Made by a program: the position numbers and the translations under genes
The notes under the pieces: generated by a model
Database searches by the model: none
Told to the model about the DNA's origin: nothing
The model's input: only the letters and a program-made list of their open reading frames with translations
Origin: a virus
Strand: one strand, 5' to 3'
Virus record (IMG/VR): IMGVR_UViG_3300008116_000206
Coordinates: 1-28,210 of that record
DNA: 28,210 bases
Shown: positions 24,940 to 28,210 of the stretch, piece by piece
Layout of the letters: the number at the start of each line of letters is the position of its first letter
Numbering within the stretch: the stretch's first letter is position 1

Positions 24940-25528
24940 CAGGCGGAGTTAAGCTAAAATCAAATTGTTCTTCTTCAATCACAGGAGCTTTAGATGCATC
25001 ATGCTGATATTCAGTAGGTGGAGTTACTTCTCCACCCCATACCATATTTTCCAGTACTTTAGTATCTTGCTCTGCTTGTTCTATCATAGCTTCTCCAAGT
25101 GTTTCGTTAAAAGACTTTTCAGGAGCAGTAGTAGGTATAGAAGGGGTTTCTGTCATCACAAGGTTTACTTCAATACGAAAGCCGTCTTGATCAGGTTTGT
25201 ACCTAAGCTCTTGATGTAAAAGATTATTATCATCTATCAAAGGCTTATTAAACAAAAGTTTCTTTTTAAGTCTAGAGATGATAACATTAAACTGCTTCTC
25301 TTCTATCTTAACAAGTTCTCTCATCTCTTTACGCATATCAGTAGACAAGATAAACTTAGCACGTTTCTCTTCAGGAAGAGCTGCGTACTCGTTATCTAAT
25401 CTAATAATCTCTGCTAAAACATCACGCTCTTGTGGCGTAAGGTTTAGCATGAAGTTCATGAACGCAAGGATCTGCTTATAGATCTTGTTTTGGTTCGTCG
25501 GTAGTGAAATTACTTTGCGTTGCTTCAT
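24926..25528 (-). CDS. Helical, winged-helix-like protein of the packaging/replication operon (200 aa)
   Basis: Residues ~17-95 are helical (YKQILAFMNFMLNLTPQERDVLAEIIRLDNEY; STDMRKEMRELVKIEEKQFNVIISRLKKKLLF). The last part has the 'new unit - recognition helix - conserved K' rhythm of a winged-helix DNA-binding domain, followed by a beta hairpin (LLHQELRYKPDQDGFRIEVNLVM). The C-terminal 75 residues are acidic and disordered. The ATG at 25528 overlaps the upstream gene by 53 bases; ATG 25459 would remove the overlap and give 177 residues. I kept the longer start because the N-terminal segment is plausibly helical. No enzyme signature. Confidence 0.6.
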   Translation of the reverse strand: MKQRKVISLPTNQNKIYKQILAFMNFMLNLTPQERDVLAEIIRLDNEYAALPEEKRAKFILSTDMRKEMRELVKIEEKQFNVIISRLKKKLLFNKPLIDDNNLLHQELRYKPDQDGFRIEVNLVMTETPSIPTTAPEKSFNETLGEAMIEQAEQDTKVLENMVWGGEVTPPTEYQHDASKAPVIEEEQFDFSLTPPDEEL

Positions 25529-25898
25529 CGATAATTTGTTTTTGTAATTCTTCGTCCGTGTTCATCATCTTACCCACTTGAAGCCAAGTAAATACAGAGG
25601 TCTCTGTAAATGCTGCAATTACTTCTACTAACACATGGTACTCCATATTCTTAGCATCAATACCAGCAGGCCGTGGATATCTAAACTGTTGGATAATAAC
25701 TTCAGGGTAAGCAGCTTCTTTTACCATAATGTCTACATGCCAAGCTTTAAATCCTTCTGTTTCTTCTGTAGCCTCTACTTCTACGGGGTAAGATTTGTAA
25801 GTAAATTGCAAACCGTATTGTTGTGCGCGATTAGTAGCTAGCATAAAAGTGTTTGCTAGTACCTCTTTAATCACTTGTAGTTTCTCCGTTGTTCCCAT
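25476..25898 (-). CDS. Hypothetical protein (140 aa)
   Basis: An alpha+beta protein with an N-terminal helix (TEKLQVIKEVLANTFMLATNRAQQYGL), a beta sheet (QFTYKSYPVEVEATEE; FKAWHVDIMVKEAAYPEVIIQQFRYPRPAG) and a helix (NMEYHVLVEVIAAFTETSVFTWLQVGKMM). The tail is D/E/Q-rich. No family recognised. It overlaps the preceding 70-residue gene by 32 bases and the following gene by up to 53, which is more than elsewhere in the operon. Confidence 0.55.
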   Translation of the reverse strand: MGTTEKLQVIKEVLANTFMLATNRAQQYGLQFTYKSYPVEVEATEETEGFKAWHVDIMVKEAAYPEVIIQQFRYPRPAGIDAKNMEYHVLVEVIAAFTETSVFTWLQVGKMMNTDEELQKQIIDEATQSNFTTDEPKQDL

Positions 25899-26079
25899 TA
25901 TTATTAATTTTAAATTGTAAAGTAAAAAGAGCGGCCCCAGTAGTGCTGGTAGAGATAAAATATTCTACTTCTAAATTCTTACTGTGCTGTCTACAGTAAG
26001 TATTAAATTTTTCCACCAGGGCTTCCTCCCGTTTGAATAGTTCTTCTAGACTATTTGATCTTAATTCTCCAATCTCCAT
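25867..26079 (-). CDS. Hypothetical small protein (70 aa)
   Basis: The N-terminal half is a helix (IGELRSNSLEELFKREEALVEKFNTYCRQH), the C-terminal half beta (KNLEVEYFISTSTTGAALFTLQFKI) with an N/G-rich end. No recognised family. ATG 26079 overlaps the stop of the winged-helix gene (TGATG), the coupling geometry common in this block. Confidence 0.5.
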   Translation of the reverse strand: MEIGELRSNSLEELFKREEALVEKFNTYCRQHSKNLEVEYFISTSTTGAALFTLQFKINNNGNNGETTSD

Positions 26080-26348
26080 CAGCAGTCCAAAAAATAATCA
26101 GGAAGCTTATACTTCCCTCTCTGTATTTTAATTAACAACCCTCGTTCTCGTAACGATGCTATCATTTTTTCTAAGGCAGGTAAAGATACATTAAGCTCCT
26201 CAACGATGAGGTTCTTGTTAAAGTTATCTGCGTACCATATGTTAGCGTATAGGTCTGCCTGTTGAATAATGTAATATAAAGCATGAAAGCTCGTATCGTT
26301 TGCTTTAAGCAAGATGCTGTCTTTTGTGTCAAGATAAACTAGTATCAT
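26079..26348 (-). CDS. Small winged-helix DNA-binding protein (89 aa)
   Basis: Residues ~38-85 have a clear winged-helix pattern: NIWYADNFNKNLIVEELNVSLPALEKMIASLRERGLLIKIQRGKYKLPDYF, with turn (NVSLPALEKM), recognition helix (MIASLRERGLL) and wing (IKIQRGKYKL). The N-terminal part (LVYLDTKDSILLKANDTSFHALYYII) is a beta/helix lead-in. It probably regulates transcription or accompanies the RepL-like protein encoded just upstream. A TATATTTG box sits four bases before its ATG, and a 12-bp palindrome lies just upstream, so autoregulation is possible. Confidence 0.7.
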   Translation of the reverse strand: MILVYLDTKDSILLKANDTSFHALYYIIQQADLYANIWYADNFNKNLIVEELNVSLPALEKMIASLRERGLLIKIQRGKYKLPDYFLDC

Positions 26349-26352
26349 GACG

Positions 26353-26381
26353 CAAATATATAAATAATTTAGAATAACAGA
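26353..26381 (-). promoter_or_regulatory. Candidate promoter TCTG-N17-TATATTTG before the winged-helix gene
   Basis: The minus strand has TATATTTG at 26360-26353, a perfect TAnnTTTG match, exactly four bases before ATG 26348, and TCTG (one mismatch from TTTG) 17 bases further upstream. By the usual geometry transcription would start one base before the ATG. A 12-bp palindrome overlaps the upstream element. Confidence 0.45.
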
Positions 26382-26390
26382 ATATATTCT
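26379..26390. repeat. 12-bp perfect palindrome AGAATATATTCT (possible operator)
   Basis: The sequence is identical to its reverse complement. It overlaps the -33 region of the promoter preceding the winged-helix gene. Perfect palindromes of this size are typical binding sites for dimeric repressors; the encoded winged-helix protein is an obvious candidate. In such A/T-rich DNA chance is not negligible. Confidence 0.4.
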
Positions 26391-26404
26391 ATAAATTATT
26401 ATAA

Positions 26405-26923
26405 TTATTTTATAAAAGGCTGAAAGACATTAAAGACAGTATTGTCTATCGTCTTACGTTTACGGGCTATGTAAGGATTTAACATATATACAACGCGTAG
26501 TTCTCCTGAGATCCTACCTTTGATCTGATAAAGCACACCAAGCTCCATAAGTTTTTTTAACAGCTTAAAGAACTTATCTCTTGATGAGTAGCCTAAGAAC
26601 GATTGAAGTGATTCATTGCTGTGAGGTTGAGGACCATTGTATACAAGGTTTAAGGGAGTCTTGAGATCAGTAGCCATAAGAAGCACGTTGCTAAGCTCAG
26701 CACGTGATAACTCATTAGATAAAAACTTTACTGTTTCACTGTCTAATACAACATAATCATCAGAACTCATTACGACATAGTCTCCTTTCTCTGTGACGCT
26801 TACGGAAAGTTTGTCTTTGCCAAGTGTAGAGCTTAGTAACTCACCAGTCTCGGTGTTAACATAAGTTTCTAGATCAAAGTCTATATTTTTCTTTAGTCTA
26901 GGCTGTGTAATTTTGTTTCCCAT
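26405..26923 (-). CDS. RepL-like winged-helix replication/initiator protein (172 aa)
   Basis: A beta-rich N-terminal half (NIDFDLETYVNTETGELLS; KGDYVVMSSDDYVVLDSE) precedes a winged-helix domain at ~62-152: KFLSNELSRAELSNVLLMATDLKT, SNESLQSFLGYSSRDKFFKLLKKLMELGVLYQIKG, then the wing ELRVVYMLNPYIARK. The closing 'vYMLNPyia+' and the domain order match the Firmicute plasmid RepL / phage replication-protein family, and crAss-like phages carry such a gene. By family it could start replication or regulate transcription. It is the first gene of the minus-strand block, with a complete promoter, and lies against a repeat-rich non-coding region. Confidence 0.65.
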   Translation of the reverse strand: MGNKITQPRLKKNIDFDLETYVNTETGELLSSTLGKDKLSVSVTEKGDYVVMSSDDYVVLDSETVKFLSNELSRAELSNVLLMATDLKTPLNLVYNGPQPHSNESLQSFLGYSSRDKFFKLLKKLMELGVLYQIKGRISGELRVVYMLNPYIARKRKTIDNTVFNVFQPFIK

Positions 26924-26927
26924 AGTA

Positions 26928-26958
26928 CAAAGTTAATATAATTTTTTTATAATACAAT
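26928..26958 (-). promoter_or_regulatory. Promoter ATTG-N19-TAACTTTG for the minus-strand block
   Basis: TAACTTTG (26935-26928) is a perfect Bacteroidota -7 match and ATTG (26958-26955) lies exactly 19 bases upstream, the standard spacing. ATG 26923 begins four bases after the -7 box, so the mRNA would have a leader of about one base. It is the best promoter in the window. Confidence 0.7.
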
Positions 26959-26966
26959 GACGTAAT

Positions 26967-27015
26967 GTCCCTTTTAGGGGACTTTTAACCCCCTATAAGT
27001 CCCTTTTAGGGGACT
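26967..27015. repeat. Direct repeats GTCCCTTTTAGGGGACT, two copies 32 bp apart
   Basis: The identical 17-base unit occurs at 26967-26983 and 26999-27015. Each copy is itself an imperfect palindrome (GTCCC...GGGAC), so it could also form a short hairpin. They abut the promoter of the RepL-like gene. Possible roles are iterons bound by the initiator, or operators controlling the divergent promoters. Two copies only, so not a CRISPR array. Confidence 0.7.
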
Positions 27016-27063
27016 CGTATAAATCCTCTGTAACGTAAGAGCAGTATAGGATATAGAAGATTT

Positions 27064-27091
27064 TTTGTGATTTCACGCTTGATATTATTTG
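27064..27091 (+). promoter_or_regulatory. Weak candidate plus-strand promoter
   Basis: TTTG at 27064-27067 and TATTATTTG at 27083-27091 approximate the Bacteroidota pattern, but the -7 box has an extra base between TA and TTTG and the spacing is 15. If used, the 98-residue gene would have a leader of about 225 bases that includes all A-tracts and the GC hairpin. Confidence 0.25.
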
Positions 27092-27271
27092 GGAACCTTC
27101 TTTCAGTAGTTAAGGGTATAGCCTTATATACCAAAAAAATTTTCAGGGTATGGCCTAAAAAAATACACCAGTGGTTTAAAAAAATATACCCCCCCCCCTA
27201 TTCCCTGTGGGGAAAAACTAAGAAGAGGCAATAGTGGTTACCACCTAGACCTCGAACCCCTACTAACTTTT

Positions 27272-27294
27272 GGGCGGGGGAAACACCCCCGTCC
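27272..27294 (+). other. Very stable GC hairpin in the leader of the 98-aa gene
   Basis: GGGCGGGGG pairs with CCCCCGTCC (eight Watson-Crick pairs and one G-U) around loop AAACA, 25 bases before the ATG. There is no T-run after it, so it is not a standard terminator. It may protect the 5' end of the mRNA or form part of a leader switch. Confidence 0.65.
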
Positions 27295-27302
27295 GTTTAA
27301 CG

Positions 27303-27313
27303 CCTCTAAAACC
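27303..27313 (+). promoter_or_regulatory. Leader element CCTCTAAAACC before the 98-aa gene
   Basis: The identical 11-mer precedes the micro-ORF (27713-27723), and CCTTTAAAAC precedes the gene at the right edge (28134-28143), each 6-8 bases before an ATG. It contains the TAAAA core typical of Bacteroidota translation initiation regions and probably promotes translation. Confidence 0.6.
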
Positions 27314-27319
27314 GTAATC

Positions 27320-27616
27320 ATGGCACTAAACATCAACCTCATCTCGGCTACCGTCAAGCAGTACGGTACGCCTCTATTCCAACTCGAAGAGACTATCGGC
27401 ACCTTCGATGCTAACACTGCCGATATCACCATCGTCGACGACACGACGTTTATGTTTCAAGGCTACTATGTACGCCTTCGAAACAAAAACATCGAGGCAG
27501 GCGAGACTACTGCGACACCACGTGAGTGGACCATGGGACAGTTCGTCTCGACACGTGAGTTCGAGTTCAACGGAACCACGTATCCTGCTGGTCGTCAGGT
27601 ACTTATGGCGTTCTAA
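27320..27616 (+). CDS. Small protein (98 aa) with atypical, C-rich codons; unknown
   Basis: No known family is recognised. The product MALNINLISATVKQYGTPLFQLEET... is predicted beta-rich (DITIVDDTTFMFQGYYVRLRNKNI; EFEFNGTTYPAGRQVLMAF), soluble, with no signal peptide, cysteine or membrane segment. Codon use differs sharply from the minus-strand genes: Ile is mostly ATC, Phe mostly TTC, Asn mostly AAC and Thr often ACC/ACG, consistent with strong selection for expression or with foreign origin. The leader element CCTCTAAAACC sits six bases before the ATG, and a UUCG-loop terminator follows nine bases after the stop. It is the first gene of the plus-strand block, so an early, abundant phage protein is a reasonable guess. 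Confidence 0.8.
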   Translation: MALNINLISATVKQYGTPLFQLEETIGTFDANTADITIVDDTTFMFQGYYVRLRNKNIEAGETTATPREWTMGQFVSTREFEFNGTTYPAGRQVLMAF

Positions 27617-27624
27617 GAGTGCTT

Positions 27625-27650
27625 ACCAACCCCCTTCGGGGGGTATTGGT
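27625..27650 (+). terminator. UUCG-tetraloop hairpin after the 98-aa gene
   Basis: ACCAA-CCCCC, loop TTCG, GGGGG-(TA bulge)-TTGGT: ten base pairs closed by the exceptionally stable C(UUCG)G loop, nine bases beyond the stop codon. The following GTTGTTCTG is only moderately T-rich, so it may end transcription partly and also block 3' exonucleases. Confidence 0.8.
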
Positions 27651-27712
27651 GTTGTTCTGCGGTCCTTAAATACGACTCGATATATTAAGTTTATCGCTTA
27701 ATTCAGTATTCA

Positions 27713-27723
27713 CCTCTAAAACC
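27713..27723 (+). promoter_or_regulatory. Leader element CCTCTAAAACC before the micro-ORF
   Basis: It is identical over 11 bases to the element before the 98-residue gene, with an ATGG start seven bases downstream (six in the other case). Since the intervening sequences are unrelated, the element looks functionally conserved and makes translation of the micro-ORF plausible. Confidence 0.55.
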
Positions 27724-27730
27724 TCAGACT

Positions 27731-27799
27731 ATGGAGACATACATCATAGTAGACGGTGTTGTTACTATCCTCGAATGGGTAGTAAACACCAACGCATAG
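27731..27799 (+). CDS. Micro-ORF (22 aa)
   Basis: Reading ATG 27731 to TAG 27799, the peptide begins METYIIVDGVV and ends WVVNTNA; it is hydrophobic-to-acidic and too short for a transmembrane prediction. Evidence that it is translated is the leader element shared with the 98-residue gene and C-ending codons (ATC, GAC, ACC, AAC). Its stop codon lies in the loop of hairpin ACGCAT/ATGCGT (27792-27809), so translation could affect RNA folding downstream. It may be a leader peptide rather than a functional protein. Confidence 0.5.
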   Translation: METYIIVDGVVTILEWVVNTNA

Positions 27800-28107
27800 T
27801 AACATGCGTGATAAACACAGCCCTTTGACTAGGGCTATGTTTAATATACTCTCATCCAATAGGTAAATGTGGGCCATCAGAAATGATGTCTGCTTCAAAT
27901 GTGTCACATACATCAAGGATTAGAACCTTGTGAGAGTACTAATCTAGGAGATGATACGTAGGCCTAGCTACAATTAACTAATCTGCACCATTCTCACTTC
28001 CCAAGGGTGAGCAGTTGTAATATACTCCCAGTAAATTTGCCTATAAGGTTTGGGGTTAAAACACGTAAAAGTAGCCAGTGAAACAAATGGTTGTGGTATT
28101 ACAACTG
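27792..28107 (+). ncRNA. Candidate structured RNA / long 5' leader (about 315 nt)
   Basis: Nearly continuous base pairing on the plus strand: (1) ACGCAT/ATGCGT, 27792-27809; (2) a 12-bp hairpin TAAACA.AGCCCT/AGGGCT.TGTTTA with one mismatch, 27812-27843; (3) a three-way junction closed by TACTCTCA/TGAGAGTA (27847-27854 with 27931-27938), holding ATGTG/CACAT, a GNRA hairpin CATCA-GAAA-TGATG, and CAAGG/CCTTG stacked on the closing stem; (4) CTAGG/CCTAG, 27944-27967; (5) CTCAC/GTGAG, 27993-28011; (6) a perfect 11-bp stem CAGTTGTAATA/TATTACAACTG (28012-28022 with 28097-28107) enclosing ATTTG/CAAAT. No open frame covers it. It matches no known riboswitch or ribozyme that I can recall. Confidence 0.6.
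27812..27843 (+). terminator. 12-bp hairpin after the micro-ORF, possible terminator
   Basis: TAAACA and TGTTTA, then AGCCCT and AGGGCT, pair around the loop TTGACT with a single C-A mismatch. It follows the micro-ORF stop by 12 bases. No proper T-run follows, so it may be only the first domain of the structured RNA; the two readings are not exclusive. Confidence 0.45.
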
Positions 28108-28133
28108 AGTGCAGAGGGGTTAACTATTATTTA

Positions 28134-28143
28134 CCTTTAAAAC
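28134..28143 (+). promoter_or_regulatory. Leader element CCTTTAAAAC before the right-edge gene
   Basis: One mismatch from the element of the two other plus-strand genes, eight bases before ATG 28152. It supports this ATG as a genuine start. Confidence 0.5.
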
Positions 28144-28151
28144 TAAACACA

Positions 28152-28210
28152 ATGAACACAATCAGATTAATCGGAAGACTAGCAGTAAGCATGCTAATTG
28201 TAATCTTATT
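28152..28210 (+). CDS. N-terminus of a membrane or exported protein (truncated by window)
   Basis: Only 19 codons are present: MNTIRLIGRLAVSM followed by LIVIL. Basic residues followed by a hydrophobic run suggest a signal peptide or membrane anchor. The TAAAA leader lies upstream, and the start is 44 bases after the last stem of the structured RNA candidate. Function cannot be told. Confidence 0.55.
   Translation, partial: MNTIRLIGRLAVSMLIVIL

Larger units (their letters stand above)
27016..27319. other. Non-coding divergent junction with repeats, A-tracts and C10 run
   Basis: No gene is supported here. It contains GGGTATAGCCT (27114-27124) and its near copy GGGTATGGCCT (27146-27156), again 32 bases apart; an inverted repeat GGTATA/TATACC (27115-27132); three A7 tracts (27133-27139, 27157-27163, 27178-27184); a run of ten C (27189-27198); an odd palindrome GTGGTTACCAC near 27233; and a very stable GC hairpin (27272-27294). 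A candidate plus-strand promoter lies at 27064-27091. The whole looks like a replication origin and/or the leader of the plus-strand transcript. Confidence 0.6.

Noticed and set aside
26967-27015. Possible CRISPR-like repeat-spacer unit (17-base repeat, 15-base spacer)
   Set aside because: Only two copies, spacer too short, no cas genes; an iteron or operator fits better.
27408-27701. 97-codon plus-strand frame overlapping the 98-residue gene
   Set aside because: It runs out of frame through the UUCG terminator, lacks a leader element and has implausible composition; it is a shadow.
27914-27930. Anticodon-like stem-loop CAAGG-ATTAGAA-CCTTG (would read UAG, Leu)
   Set aside because: No acceptor stem of tRNA geometry, no GGTTCRA T-loop and no proper D-arm around it; the flanking pairing makes a three-way junction instead.
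27847-27938. Three-way junction as a purine, TPP or cobalamin riboswitch, or a hammerhead ribozyme
   Set aside because: None of the conserved core sequences of these classes (e.g. CUGAUGA for hammerhead, GCCACUG for cobalamin) are present; kept as an unclassified structured RNA.
1-28210. Integrase, recombinase, insertion sequence or attachment site
   Set aside because: No transposase or integrase motifs and no terminal inverted repeats were found; the only mobile gene is the GIY-YIG endonuclease.

Overview
The window is a stretch of a tailed double-stranded DNA phage genome, most probably a crAss-like (Crassvirales) or closely related virus of a Bacteroidota host. Three things point there. 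(1) The packaging and head order is small proteins, an HU/IHF-like protein, a large terminase of about 720 residues, an 820-residue portal with a long C-terminal coiled coil, a scaffold-like acidic protein and a 503-residue major-capsid-like protein. (2) Candidate promoters have the Bacteroidota form (TTG-like box, about 19 bases, TAnnTTTG), and starts follow A-rich TAAA leaders rather than Shine-Dalgarno sites. (3) Tail proteins carry modules typical of Flavobacterium/Cellulophaga phages (TRATTATRV, LDVNGTAR, QDLSxDRSWTI). No database search was possible, so the taxon is an inference.

Layout. From about 26.9 kb down to position 1 everything is on the minus strand and tightly packed, with many start/stop overlaps of the TAATG or ATGA kind. 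Reading in transcription order: a RepL-like winged-helix protein (26405-26923), a second winged-helix protein, several small unknown proteins, an HU/IHF-like protein, a possible small terminase, large terminase (21717-23888), portal (19228-21690), scaffold (17968-19137), major capsid protein (16423-17934), a conserved structural protein, a head-tail connector-like protein, and an abundant-looking structural protein (13276-14592). Strong intrinsic terminators follow the portal, the capsid gene and the 438-residue protein, so the head module is divided into separately adjustable transcription segments. From 13.2 kb leftwards lies a tail/adsorption module: cysteine-rich virion proteins, a cysteine-laddered beta-helix, a GT-A glycosyltransferase, two tandem paralogous LamG-type fibre proteins, a GIY-YIG homing endonuclease wedged beside them, an 880-residue fibre, a BppU-like small protein and a further fibre running off the left edge.

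The right end (about 26.93-28.21 kb) is quite different. It is the divergent junction of the genome: 32-base-period direct repeats, A-tracts, a C10 run and a very stable hairpin lie beside the RepL-like gene, and may hold an origin or operator. On the plus strand follow a 98-residue protein with codon use strikingly richer in C/G than its neighbours, a UUCG-loop terminator, a 22-codon micro-ORF with an identical 11-base leader element, then about 315 bases of hairpins and a three-way junction that look like a structured non-coding RNA or long 5' leader, and the start of a membrane-type protein. This plus-strand cassette is the least explained and most interesting part of the window.
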